Shown one piece after another: positions 44,242-53,054 of a stretch of 64,000 bases of DNA (its first letter is position 1; each line of letters starts with the position of its first letter). A program made the translations under genes and the position numbers. This DNA is from JBEBSD01 sp040394475 (GTDB taxonomy: Bacteria > Bacteroidota > Bacteroidia > Cytophagales > Spirosomataceae), in the NCBI GenBank assembly GCA_040394475.1, contig JBEBSD010000005.1, positions 1-64,000 on the forward strand, given 5' to 3'. A model generated the notes under the pieces. The model did not search any database. It had not been told where the DNA came from and worked only from the letters and a program-made list of their open reading frames with translations.

Positions 44242-46267
44242 CATCGTAGAGCTGGTAACCATAAAAATCCGGAAACCCATTTTCGTATCCGGAAAAGTAA
44301 TGTTCGGTTACTTTATCATTGATCGTTTCTTGTACATGGGCATAAAGTATAGGGGTTACCGCCAACGAATTGATCGGTTCCGATTTCCAGACATTGGCCT
44401 CGTACGGCCCGAAGCAGTCTGAAGATGCAGAAACTGTATAGTGGTTGTCGGGCCAATCGGAGACCGCGCCGCTGGATACGTTATTGAGATCCATGCGCCT
44501 ATAGGTATATTCCTTCTCCCTGGCCAGGGTCATCCCTTCGGTATAATCCCGCATAGCTTTTACCCTGATCCCTCCTACATTCGTCAGGTAACTCGTTTGG
44601 GTCGTGGTAAGCGAGACCATGGCAGTGAGTACGTCCCCCTCGTTAAAGGGTGCCAGTAAGCAATGGCTGTTCATGAAATTAGATGCCGTATAGCTGCCAG
44701 GAGGCAGACTGGCTGGCTGGGGGAGGCTCTGGCAAGGCGGATACACCGTCAAGGGGTTTCCCAAAGCATCCTTCAGGGAATACACGATCTGGCAAGGGGT
44801 TGTAGTTGTTAACGAAAAATTGTTACTGCTGTTGACATTCAGGCTGCTGCCGTTGTAAGTCCACTCAAATACCCGGTTGGTAGTGGTTACTGTGGTATGG
44901 GAACTGATGACAGCCTGCTTGTAGCTGGCCTGGTTAAGTTCATATTCAAATTCACTCCACCCTCCGGTGGGATAGCTTATCGAAGACAAAGCGCCCATAA
45001 CGGTATGCGGGTAGGAGGGGTTCCTGTTGGAAGTAACATTGCCATAGCTTATCAGGTTGTCCTGCGCCTGCCCATTGTAATACCCCCAAAAATCCATCGC
45101 GCGCGTAGGACCAATGTTTGTTAACGGAATGTAGGTGAATTCATGTGGAGGGTTGTCGTTCTCCTGGAAGGATTGCAGCAAGTCTGCATTGGATGGTGAA
45201 AATGCAAAACCGAATGCCTTAACTTCTGTCACCGGACCTGTTTCATCATACAAATTGATCGTGTCAAGTTTTCGATAGTAGCTCGTTGTGCCGTTGATGT
45301 TTTTGTTATGCATTGTTGAATTGAAATCCAATCTCCAGGTATCTCCCTTGATTTCAGTGAGGTATCTTTCTGCCGAGAAATTTAATTGCAGGCTATTGTA
45401 ATTCAGGTCAGCAACACAAGGGATTTGCGGTGTGACGCGTCGCTGCGCATAGCTGGCCTGTACCATTTTGTAGGTATCGGAGGGGGATGTATAGCTAAAG
45501 GTGATTTTTTCACCTTTATTCCCGATAATCTGTGAAATATGCCATGCGGTGATCGATCTGGCATGCTTAAAATTGAAGCTGCCCTGGGCGGATTCTCCCC
45601 AGCCATATTCTGCGGCGTTAAAAACATATTGTACCCCATCTTCTGTGGTAATAACCCATTGGGTGATTGAGCGCCCAACCAACGAAAACGACGCGTCAAG
45701 TGGCTGGGAGGAGACTTCGTACGTAATTTTCAACGGCTGATCTGAACTTACGTGAAGGAGCCCGTCCGATCCAAAACAAAACTTGCCCGAGTACTTACCA
45801 AATGAAAAGGTAAAGAGGTCCGGTTCTGCATCCTTTGAACCCGATGCAACGTCCTTTAAAAAGGCCTGATTGGCAGGGTTATTCACCTGGTCTTCAACTA
45901 TGTTTTTGACTGTCGGATAGGTATACAGGAAGCCGTCATTCAGCTCTTCGTCCCGTAAACCTCTTACAGTCCGGCTTATACTTCCGCCCGACAAAGACCA
46001 GCCCCTGCCTACCCAGCCCGCTTCTTCAGCGGGACGGTAGCCCGTGTAGGAATAATTCAGCGAGACAGGCCAGGTGACATTTCCTTCTTTCAGGCTATAT
46101 AACGGTATCCGGATACCCAACTGCCCGGTACTCAGGTTAATCGGGATGTCTCCGTATTTGGAATAACTGGCTACATTGGGAGAAGGAGGGATTATTTCCG
46201 GCTTTTGGCTATAGCCGGTGGCGCTGCTAATGAGCAAAATGAAGATAATGGACAGAATTGATTTCAT
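44186..46267 (-). CDS. YD/RHS-locus secreted protein, C-terminally truncated
   Basis: A 693-residue exported protein with signal peptide MKSILSIIFILLISSATGYS. It opens with the stretch typical of proteins encoded ahead of DUF6443 RHS genes: PNVASYSKYGDIPINLSTGQ, LNYSYTGYRPAEEAGWVGRG and GWSLSGGSISRTVRGL. It continues with beta-rich sequence to HVQETINDKVTEHYFSGYEN. Relatives usually run several hundred residues longer and end in a T9SS domain; here the natural frame is lost near 44240 and the chain ends LKWSAVPTLPVG. I chose the start at 46267, as the upstream 34 codons carry no signal. It may be a partner or scaffold of the RHS toxin, but without its tail it would not leave by T9SS. Confidence 0.75.
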   Translation of the reverse strand: MKSILSIIFILLISSATGYSQKPEIIPPSPNVASYSKYGDIPINLSTGQLGIRIPLYSLKEGNVTWPVSLNYSYTGYRPAEEAGWVGRGWSLSGGSISRTVRGLRDEELNDGFLYTYPTVKNIVEDQVNNPANQAFLKDVASGSKDAEPDLFTFSFGKYSGKFCFGSDGLLHVSSDQPLKITYEVSSQPLDASFSLVGRSITQWVITTEDGVQYVFNAAEYGWGESAQGSFNFKHARSITAWHISQIIGNKGEKITFSYTSPSDTYKMVQASYAQRRVTPQIPCVADLNYNSLQLNFSAERYLTEIKGDTWRLDFNSTMHNKNINGTTSYYRKLDTINLYDETGPVTEVKAFGFAFSPSNADLLQSFQENDNPPHEFTYIPLTNIGPTRAMDFWGYYNGQAQDNLISYGNVTSNRNPSYPHTVMGALSSISYPTGGWSEFEYELNQASYKQAVISSHTTVTTTNRVFEWTYNGSSLNVNSSNNFSLTTTTPCQIVYSLKDALGNPLTVYPPCQSLPQPASLPPGSYTASNFMNSHCLLAPFNEGDVLTAMVSLTTTQTSYLTNVGGIRVKAMRDYTEGMTLAREKEYTYRRMDLNNVSSGAVSDWPDNHYTVSASSDCFGPYEANVWKSEPINSLAVTPILYAHVQETINDKVTEHYFSGYENGFPDFYGYQLYDATNATGLKWSAVPTLPVG

Positions 46268-46369
46268 ATGGTGACTTTTTAGAGTGTTGAGGTTATCGCG
46301 GTTTGTTCCTGAGAGGGCTTTCCCGAAAGCCGGGCTGTTTGACGACAAGGGGATTTTCGAGGCCTGCAA

Positions 46370-47683
46370 TTATTCGGTTACCAGTCGCCATATCTCCAGT
46401 ACCGGGTAAGCAGCATGGCTGTTCTGGTTATATTTGGTGCCGCCTATCAGGATAACATTTTCCCCAGTCCCAAAGGCTACGATGTCACCGGTTATTTCGG
46501 GGGGATCGGGGATTTGCCTGAAGCTCCAAAAGCGCTTTTCTACTTCGAATTTCCACAGAAGGTTTTCGATCGAAATCAGCCTGTCCGAAAAGACGTTTTG
46601 TCCTCCAAAAAGCCACAGGTTACCTTCTTTGTCCGTCCAGGATGCTGAGTTTTGCCTAAACCCGGGTGTTAACGGGACCGGAGACCTGGCATTCCCGCTT
46701 TCAGCTCCCATTAAGGCATTTTGGCCAGTCTTTGTACTGCCTTGCGCCAGTACCCAGCCGTTTTTGGCGGAGTCAAAAAACCATAGATCGGAAAGGTACC
46801 CGGTTTGTGTCCCGAGTGAATCCAACCCCATTCCTCCGTACATCCAGAATACGTTGTTGCTCATCCAGGTCAGCGCCGCCTTTCTGGCCGACGGGGAGAC
46901 CCTGGGGAGTCGGTTATGATCATTGGCGCTACTTGAACCGTTCGACCATACCCAGCGACTTTTTCCAGGTTCATATTTCCAGAGGTCTTCGTAAAGTTCG
47001 TCTTCACTAGTTCTGTAGTTGTAGCTTTGCCCCCCGTAAAGCCAAAGATTGCCATCATGGTCCGTCCATCGGGCGCCGGAGGATCTGCTTCCGGGGATGG
47101 ATTCAAGGCTCTCCTTTTTTTGTTCTCCCCAGACACCCGGTTGGTTAAATTCAGATTTGCCACGTATCCTTGACCATTCCCTCTGCCCAAGGTCAAATTC
47201 CCACAAATCATCGAAATGATCGGTATCATTTAACTGCATGCCTCCCATGAGCCACAATTTCCCATCCGGGGTATTCCACCCTGTCGCCTTGCGTCTCGGG
47301 GCCGGTTTTGTCCCTTGCGGGCTGGCCATTACCGGCTTATTGCCGCTGCCGTCAACGAGTGTCCACTTATTCTCGTTTACCAGATACTGCCACAAATCGG
47401 AAAACAACCCCCACTCCCCGTTTTCTGAATATCCCATACCTCCGAATAGCCAGATGGTATTCGGGTCTGTTTGCCAGGCAGTGAACCCGCTGCGCGGCGA
47501 GGGATGGCTTCCGGATCCGAGGTAGTATTTTTCGTCCTTGAACAGGCTTCGGTATTCCTTTTCCTTTTCTGTTGGTTCTTTGGTTTCGCGGGGGGGCACA
47601 AGTTCCCATACCATTTGTTGGGCTGCGATAACGTGAAAGCCGATCACAGCCGGCAGCAGAAGTGTAATAAACTTATTTTGCAT
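46370..47683 (-). CDS. Secreted kelch-repeat protein
   Basis: A 437-residue protein with a signal peptide (FITLLLPAVIGFHVIAAQ). Six kelch blades follow, each with a Gly-Gly pair after hydrophobic residues: IWLFGGMGY, LWLMGGMQL, LWLYGGQSY, FWMYGGMGL, LWLFGGQNV and VILIGGTKY, and with spaced Trp (DLWQYL, DLWEFD, DLWKYE, DLWFFD). It forms a beta-propeller that probably binds other proteins. It lies 102 bp upstream of the YD-type gene on the same strand, an order seen in other Bacteroidota RHS loci, so it is likely a locus partner. No T9SS tail is present. Confidence 0.85.
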   Translation of the reverse strand: MQNKFITLLLPAVIGFHVIAAQQMVWELVPPRETKEPTEKEKEYRSLFKDEKYYLGSGSHPSPRSGFTAWQTDPNTIWLFGGMGYSENGEWGLFSDLWQYLVNENKWTLVDGSGNKPVMASPQGTKPAPRRKATGWNTPDGKLWLMGGMQLNDTDHFDDLWEFDLGQREWSRIRGKSEFNQPGVWGEQKKESLESIPGSRSSGARWTDHDGNLWLYGGQSYNYRTSEDELYEDLWKYEPGKSRWVWSNGSSSANDHNRLPRVSPSARKAALTWMSNNVFWMYGGMGLDSLGTQTGYLSDLWFFDSAKNGWVLAQGSTKTGQNALMGAESGNARSPVPLTPGFRQNSASWTDKEGNLWLFGGQNVFSDRLISIENLLWKFEVEKRFWSFRQIPDPPEITGDIVAFGTGENVILIGGTKYNQNSHAAYPVLEIWRLVTE

Positions 47684-48291
47684 AGTAATTGCGGTTTTTG
47701 TCAGGGGTTAGTTGTGTCATAAGGTGCACGATGTTAACAGGTACCGGAAGAAGCAGGGAGTCCGGGTAAAAACTTCCGGGTATTGTGGGTAGCGAATAGT
47801 GTTGTCACAGAATATAGAGGGCTAGAGGTTGGGTTTATCATCGACAGGACTGAAAGGGACTTGAAATCAAAATTTACCCCGAACAGACTACATGCGAAAT
47901 CGGGCGATAGCGTATAAGGATAGTTGTATTTTTTGGTAACTTAATAAGTCCTTGAAAAATGCCAGGCTTTTTTTTAACTTATTGAGTAAACGGTAAATGA
48001 AGGTGTGGTTGTCCCCGCTTTACCGGTGCAAAGTCGGTGTCCTAACGTCCTGACTGCATACTCCCCCTCTGAGGAAAATTGAGTAAGTGGTCAGCCAGAA
48101 TGGTCTGATTCCTGAAAACAGGAAGTCAGCCAGGCATCGAGAAGTGGGCGGCTCCTTAATTAAATCCGATACCAGACGCTTCGGTAGGACTATTTTCCTT
48201 ACTTTCATCCGGGGAAAAGGTTTCAGGGAAATGGCGGTCAGCAATCAGATAGTTTACGCATCTCCCGGTTTGTGTGCCCGGGTGAACCAGC
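47684..48291. other. 608-bp intergenic stretch without a recognisable gene
   Basis: The divergent gap between the kelch gene and the oxidoreductase. Small open frames occur on both strands but none has a convincing start, composition or motif. I see no hairpin with T-run, tRNA or known promoter. The final part passes into the 21-bp repeat array. Confidence 0.6.
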
Positions 48292-48470
48292 AGATCTCCG
48301 ATAGCTGACCTCCGATAGCTGATAGCAGATCTCCGATAGCCGATAGCTGATCTCCGATAGCCGATAGCTGACCTCCGATAGCTGATAGCAGATCTCCGAT
48401 AGCCGATAGCAGATCTCCGATAGCCGATAGCAGATCTCCGATAGCCGATGGCTGATCTCCGATAGCTCAG
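48292..48470. repeat. 21-bp tandem array of AGCCGATA type
   Basis: About eight units of 21 bp (gatctccgatagccgatagca and close variants, some as ctgacctccgatagctgatag) run without spacers. The array ends 37 bases before the ATG at 48508. Because 21 is a multiple of three it gives a spurious open frame (RLSEICY repeated) on the other strand. Confidence 0.9.
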
Positions 48471-48507
48471 GATAGTTCACGTGCATAACAAGGGTAATGA
48501 AACCAAC

Positions 48508-49977
48508 ATGGAAATGCCATCACCAGACCAAGCAGTCGCAAGCCGGGGTACCCGGTTAACCGGGCACTACGATGCCATTGTAATTGGGTCGGGCCCCAAT
48601 GGCCTTGCGGCGGCGATCACGCTGCAGCGGGCGGGTGTCTCCACCTTGCTGCTGGAAGGAAAGGATACCATCGGGGGAGGCGCCCGGACGGCGCAGCTGA
48701 CAGTACCCGGCTTTGTGCATGATGTGTGTGCGGCGGTACACCCGATGGCGTTGTTATCGCCGTTTTTTAAAGAGCTGCCTTTAAGCCGTTACGGGCTGGA
48801 GTGGGTGTTTCCGGAGGTGGTCGCGGCGCATCCGCTCGAGGGAGACCGCGCAGGGGCATTGTATCATTCCTTAGAAGAGACGGCTGCTTCACTTGGAAAT
48901 GATGAAAAGGCCTACCGGCGGTTGATGGAGCCGGTAGTAAGCGATCTGCCGGTCATCCTGCCGCAGCTGCTGAGCCCTTTTCCCGGGTGGCGGCATCCGG
49001 CTGCATTGGCTGCGTTTGGGTTAAAAGCATTGTCGGCTGCCAGTCAGCTGGTGAAGCGCTTCGAATCTCCGGAAGCCCGCGCTTTATGGGGGGGAATGGC
49101 AGCGCATAGCATGCAGCCGCTGGAGCATCCGATGACGGCAGCGATCGGGCTGATGTTAATGGCAGCCGGCCATCTGGCCGGCTGGCCCCTTGCAAAAGGG
49201 GGCTCCCAGTCGGTTGTGAATGCACTCGCCGCCTGTTTTCAGGAATTGGGAGGGACGATTCAAACCGGGTTCTCTGTCAAAAAGCTTTCAGAGCTGCCGA
49301 AGACCAGGGCGATGCTGTTTGATGTCACCCCCCGCCAGCTACTGGAGATTACCGGAGATCGTTTACCAACAGGCTACCGGAAGCGGCTGGGGCGTTACCG
49401 GTATGGAATGGGCGTTTTTAAAGTAGACTGGGCATTAAGCGAGCCTATCCCGTTCCGTGCAGCGGTTTGCAGGAAAGCGGGAACGGTTCATCTGGGCAAT
49501 ACCTACGAAGAGACTGCCGCTTCAGAACGCGCGACTGCGGCGGGAAAGATTCCAGCCCGGCCTTTTGTATTGCTTTCCCAGCCGAGTATTTTCGACCCCT
49601 CCCGGGCGCCGGAGGGCAAGCACACCGCCTGGGCGTACTGTCACGTCCCGCATGGCGCCGGAGCAGACATGACCGGGGCCATAGAGGAGCAGGTAGAACG
49701 GTTTGCCCCCGGATTCCGGGAGACGATTATCAGGCGGCATACCTTGTCGGCCGTCGAGATGGAAGCCTATAATCCGAACTACGTGGGGGGGGATATCAAC
49801 GGTGGGGTTCAGGATCTCTTTCAGCACTTTTCCCGGCCCGTATTAAGCATTTCTCCCTATCGCACACCCGCCAAGGGTATTTATCTGTGTTCGTCTGCAA
49901 CGCCCCCCGGCGGAGGTGTACATGGCATGTGCGGGTTTCATGCCGCAAGCAGGGCGCTGAAGGATATTTTCAGCTGA
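48508..49977 (+). CDS. FAD-dependent oxidoreductase, phytoene desaturase/PYROXD2-like
   Basis: A 489-residue flavoprotein. The dinucleotide-binding motif is DAIVIGSGPNGLAAAITLQR followed by LLLEGKDTIGGGART, the pattern of phytoene-desaturase and amine-oxidase-type enzymes. The C-terminal FAD contact is GIYLCSSATPPGGGVHGMCG. Middle parts (LAKGGSQSVVNALAACFQE) match the PYROXD2/NAD(P)-FAD group, whose substrates are mostly unknown. No carotenoid gene is nearby, so a carotenoid role is not supported. ATG 48508 is preferred; GTG 48481 would add nine residues. The repeat array sits directly upstream. Confidence 0.88.
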   Translation: MEMPSPDQAVASRGTRLTGHYDAIVIGSGPNGLAAAITLQRAGVSTLLLEGKDTIGGGARTAQLTVPGFVHDVCAAVHPMALLSPFFKELPLSRYGLEWVFPEVVAAHPLEGDRAGALYHSLEETAASLGNDEKAYRRLMEPVVSDLPVILPQLLSPFPGWRHPAALAAFGLKALSAASQLVKRFESPEARALWGGMAAHSMQPLEHPMTAAIGLMLMAAGHLAGWPLAKGGSQSVVNALAACFQELGGTIQTGFSVKKLSELPKTRAMLFDVTPRQLLEITGDRLPTGYRKRLGRYRYGMGVFKVDWALSEPIPFRAAVCRKAGTVHLGNTYEETAASERATAAGKIPARPFVLLSQPSIFDPSRAPEGKHTAWAYCHVPHGAGADMTGAIEEQVERFAPGFRETIIRRHTLSAVEMEAYNPNYVGGDINGGVQDLFQHFSRPVLSISPYRTPAKGIYLCSSATPPGGGVHGMCGFHAASRALKDIFS

Positions 49978-50001
49978 AGTTTCGTCCTGGCAGCTACTGA
50001 T

Positions 50002-50625
50002 TTAAGAGGCAGGTGCGGCCTCCAGGTACTCGATATCCAGTACCTCCAGGTTGGGCGTGAGGGTGTATTTTTTGGGCGTCAGAATGGGCAATTCTACTTC
50101 CTGAATTTGTTCGGGAGACAGTTTTTCAATCAGTAAAACGAGCGCCCGGAGACTGTTGCCGTGCGCCACGATCAGCACGTTCTTTCCGGCTCTGAGCTGC
50201 GGCGCTATTTCCTGTTCAAAATAGACCTGTACCCGGTCGATGGTGGTCTTAAAACTCTCCCCATTGGGCGGGGCCACATCGTAGGAGCGTCTCCATGTTT
50301 TCAATTGTTCCACACCAAGTTTCAGCGCGACATCTCCCTTGTTTAATCCTTCCAGATCACCGTAGCTTCGTTCGTTGAGGGCTTTATCCGCATGGAGGGG
50401 CAGGTCGCCAAACCCGGCTGATTCGAGTAATAACAGCAGGGTTTCCCGGGCGCGCTGAAGCGCCGAGGTATAGGTGATATCAATTTTCTCCCCCCGGATG
50501 CGCTGCCCTGACTGCCGTGCATCATCCCTCCCCTTGGGGCTGAGCGCTACGTCCTGCCATCCTGTGAAACGGTTTTCCAGATTATAAACAGATTGTCCGT
50601 GCCGGACAATTATCAAAACACTCAT
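50002..50625 (-). CDS. gpmA: 2,3-bisphosphoglycerate-dependent phosphoglycerate mutase
   Basis: A 207-residue enzyme that interconverts 3- and 2-phosphoglycerate in glycolysis and gluconeogenesis. The phosphohistidine motif is VRHGQSVYNLENRFTGW (His9). The acid Glu85 lies in NERSYGDLEGLNK, and the second His is His155 in VAHGNSLRAL. It is shorter than E. coli GpmA (about 250 residues), in line with the compact form common in this phylum. It is convergent with the oxidoreductase gene, whose stop is 25 bases away. Confidence 0.93.
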   Translation of the reverse strand: MSVLIIVRHGQSVYNLENRFTGWQDVALSPKGRDDARQSGQRIRGEKIDITYTSALQRARETLLLLLESAGFGDLPLHADKALNERSYGDLEGLNKGDVALKLGVEQLKTWRRSYDVAPPNGESFKTTIDRVQVYFEQEIAPQLRAGKNVLIVAHGNSLRALVLLIEKLSPEQIQEVELPILTPKKYTLTPNLEVLDIEYLEAAPAS

Positions 50626-50780
50626 TATTGATGGTTACTTTAATCGTGTATAATTGGTATGGTAAGATACTGTTTTCTGTAGAAATAACAGCAGGCAGTA
50701 TTCTAAATATTATTAATCCGGAAATCAATAAAATTTGAAGAATTTTACGAAAAAAATGTAAAGGAGGCCGCGTGCCGGTA

Positions 50781-51716
50781 TTATTTCAGTCGATACCATT
50801 CTTTTGCATTGCTTTTGGCTTCTATTTTGTCTTCGACAGCATCAGGGAGCAGCGTGAAAAAGTCGAGTCCGGTTAGGGTTTCAACCGTATCGATACTGAC
50901 GACGTATTGGGATAGCGGGGTGTTTGCGGGCTGATTATCCATTAAAAAGGCAATGCCTTTGGCGTGGGGCGGTTTGACGTAGAGGACCACCTTGTAAAAT
51001 TGTTCGGGTACGGCTATTTTATTGATCCGGCCAATCGTTTTCAATCCGGGTTTGAGGACGGGCCCGGTTATGACATAGACCTGTCCGTAATGCTGGGCCC
51101 AGACCCGAACCATGCGTTCGAGGTCATTCCAGATGCCGGCGTTGAAATCGCGGTTTTGAGGGGAGATATTACTCATGTAAAACGTTTCCTTCATTTCCTG
51201 CGGCACACTTCTGAAATCGGCGGCAGGGGCCAGGTGTCCCCGGTCGTAACCACTGCGGGTGTAATCGGCAAATACGGCGGATCCCGTCCGGACTTTCGGG
51301 TCGGGCAGGAAGAGTTTTTCCCGCATACTTTGTCCGGTCACCTGCTCCCGAACCAGCGGATAGGCAACCCATGCGGCTTGTTCATAACGCTCCGCATAGC
51401 CCAGACTGAACCCCTGATGATGTACGATCTGTAAATTGGACGCGGCTGCCGGAACATGGAAACCAGGCCTGGCAATAGCCGCGGCGAGTTCGTCCGTGCC
51501 ATCAGGGTGCGTTTCAGAAGAAGGGACTGCCACATGTGAAACAAACAGCTCTGCTTCGCCGGGCGCATAGACGGCCGCTTTCAGCTGCTGCCATAACATC
51601 ACGACAGGTTGCGTATTCCCTCTAAAATGCAACAACAGGCCGATCATAAAAAAGATCAGAAGGGCAATCAGCGTATTCCCGCCCTTTCCAAATCCTCTTT
51701 TAAACAATCCAAACAT
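50781..51716 (-). CDS. DNA/RNA non-specific endonuclease, membrane-anchored
   Basis: A 311-residue beta-beta-alpha-metal nuclease of the Serratia nuclease (NucA) type. The active-site motif is YDRGHLAPAADFR with general base His161, and the Mg-binding Asn is Asn192 in RDFNAGIWNDLE. An N-terminal segment (NTLIALLIFFMIGLLLHF) would anchor or export it. The catalytic domain then faces the periplasm, where it could degrade incoming or released nucleic acid for nutrition. No inhibitor gene of the NuiA type is visible nearby. It is divergent from the oxidoreductase starting at 51828. Confidence 0.92.
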   Translation of the reverse strand: MFGLFKRGFGKGGNTLIALLIFFMIGLLLHFRGNTQPVVMLWQQLKAAVYAPGEAELFVSHVAVPSSETHPDGTDELAAAIARPGFHVPAAASNLQIVHHQGFSLGYAERYEQAAWVAYPLVREQVTGQSMREKLFLPDPKVRTGSAVFADYTRSGYDRGHLAPAADFRSVPQEMKETFYMSNISPQNRDFNAGIWNDLERMVRVWAQHYGQVYVITGPVLKPGLKTIGRINKIAVPEQFYKVVLYVKPPHAKGIAFLMDNQPANTPLSQYVVSIDTVETLTGLDFFTLLPDAVEDKIEAKSNAKEWYRLK

Positions 51717-51827
51717 GCCGTGTTTTTTGATCCGGGGACAAAGGTACGATTTATAAAGTGCATAAGGCGATTTTCACTAACCTTCGGTACAATTCGTGTA
51801 ACTTGCAACCTTACACAGCAAGCGTCT

Positions 51828-53045
51828 ATGGTAATCGCAATCGTTGGGGGCGGGGCAGCCGGATTTATGGCGGCAATTACGGCTGCCGAAAACTTTCCGG
51901 AGGCCCGGGTGATGATCCTCGAAAAAAGCAACAAGGTATTGGGCAAAGTCCGGGTGTCGGGCGGAGGACGTTGTAATGTCACCCACCGGCCGCATGCACC
52001 GGCCGTTTTTGCTAAAAGCTATCCCAGGGGCGCCCCGTTACTGAAGAAATATCTGTTGGCGGCTTTTGACGCCGCTGCAACCGTACAATGGTTTGGAGAA
52101 AGAGGAGTCCGCCTGAAGACCGAGGAGGATGGGAGGATGTTTCCGGTGACCGATACTTCCGATACGGTGGTTTTTTGCCTGATGGAAGCTGCCAGAAATG
52201 CCGGCGTAGCAGTGCTTACCGGTGTAACGGTGTCGGGCTTTACCCTGGAAACTGGACGGTTTAAGCTTAGCCTGAAGGGATCGGAAACCGTAGTTGCTGA
52301 CCGGCTGCTGGTAGCGACGGGGGGCTATCCGAAGCCGGAAGGCTTTAGCTGGCTTACCGAGCACCGGCATGTCATTGCACCGCCTGTACCGTCGCTGTTT
52401 ACGTTTAATATGCCCGGGAATGATGTGCTGACATTGGCGGGAGTATCCGTAAAAACGGCGACAGTTCGGGTGACTGGTACTAAATTAATGGAAACCGGTC
52501 CGCTGCTGATCACGCATTGGGGGTTGAGCGGGCCCGTCATCCTGAAATTGTCTGCCTGGGGTGCGCGGGAGCTGGCCGCCCGCAATTACCGGTTTGAAAT
52601 CCGGATCAACTGGACGGGAACTTTTCATCCGGAGCAGGTCAGGGATTTTCTGTTGGATCTGAAAGAAAACCATCCGAAGCAGCAGCTGGAGGCACATCCC
52701 CAGTTCGGGATTCCGGCGCGTTTATGGAAAATACTGGCCGCCAAAGCTGGAATCGAACCGGGCAGGAAGCAGGGAGAACTCACCAATAAAGTCTTAAACC
52801 GGTTCACGGAATTGCTCACAAACGGAATGTTTGAGGTGTCGGGGAAAACTACTTTTAAAGAAGAGTTTGTAACCTGCGGCGGTGTCGGCCTGGAGGCTGT
52901 TGACCCGCAGACGATGGAAAGCCGTTCGGTCAAGGGACTTTTTTTTGCAGGGGAAGTATTGGATGTGGATGGAATTACCGGCGGGTTTAACTTCCAGCAC
53001 GCCTGGAGTTCGGGTTATGTAGCGGGGAAAAATATCGGGAAATGA
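51828..53045 (+). CDS. HI0933/YhiN family FAD-dependent oxidoreductase
   Basis: A 405-residue flavoprotein of the HI0933 (YhiN) family. The FAD-binding start is MVIAIVGGGAAGFMAAITAA, then the family's own SGGGRCNVTH, GGYPKPEGFSWL, THWGLSGPVIL, CGGVGLEAVDPQTMESR and GLFFAGEVLDVDGITGGFN. Members are widespread in bacteria with no agreed reaction. I chose ATG 51828 because the Rossmann fold begins there; an open frame back to 51609 overlaps the divergent nuclease gene and is not family-like. It ends nine bases from the convergent methyltransferase gene. Confidence 0.92.
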   Translation: MVIAIVGGGAAGFMAAITAAENFPEARVMILEKSNKVLGKVRVSGGGRCNVTHRPHAPAVFAKSYPRGAPLLKKYLLAAFDAAATVQWFGERGVRLKTEEDGRMFPVTDTSDTVVFCLMEAARNAGVAVLTGVTVSGFTLETGRFKLSLKGSETVVADRLLVATGGYPKPEGFSWLTEHRHVIAPPVPSLFTFNMPGNDVLTLAGVSVKTATVRVTGTKLMETGPLLITHWGLSGPVILKLSAWGARELAARNYRFEIRINWTGTFHPEQVRDFLLDLKENHPKQQLEAHPQFGIPARLWKILAAKAGIEPGRKQGELTNKVLNRFTELLTNGMFEVSGKTTFKEEFVTCGGVGLEAVDPQTMESRSVKGLFFAGEVLDVDGITGGFNFQHAWSSGYVAGKNIGK

Positions 53046-53054
53046 GTGGGAAAG

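Noticed and set aside
47684..48291. tRNA or small RNA in the long gap after the kelch gene
   Set aside because: No cloverleaf, CCA-adjacent acceptor stem or strong hairpin was seen on reading both strands.
48292..48470. Possible CRISPR array
   Set aside because: The units are directly adjacent with no unique spacers, and no cas genes are in the window.
48238..48486. An open frame reading RLSEICY over and over
   Set aside because: It is a by-product of the 21-bp tandem array, whose unit is a multiple of three; it has no plausible protein character.
51609..51827. N-terminal extension of the YhiN-like oxidoreductase
   Set aside because: It overlaps the divergent nuclease gene, carries no family similarity, and the flavin-binding fold begins exactly at the ATG at 51828.
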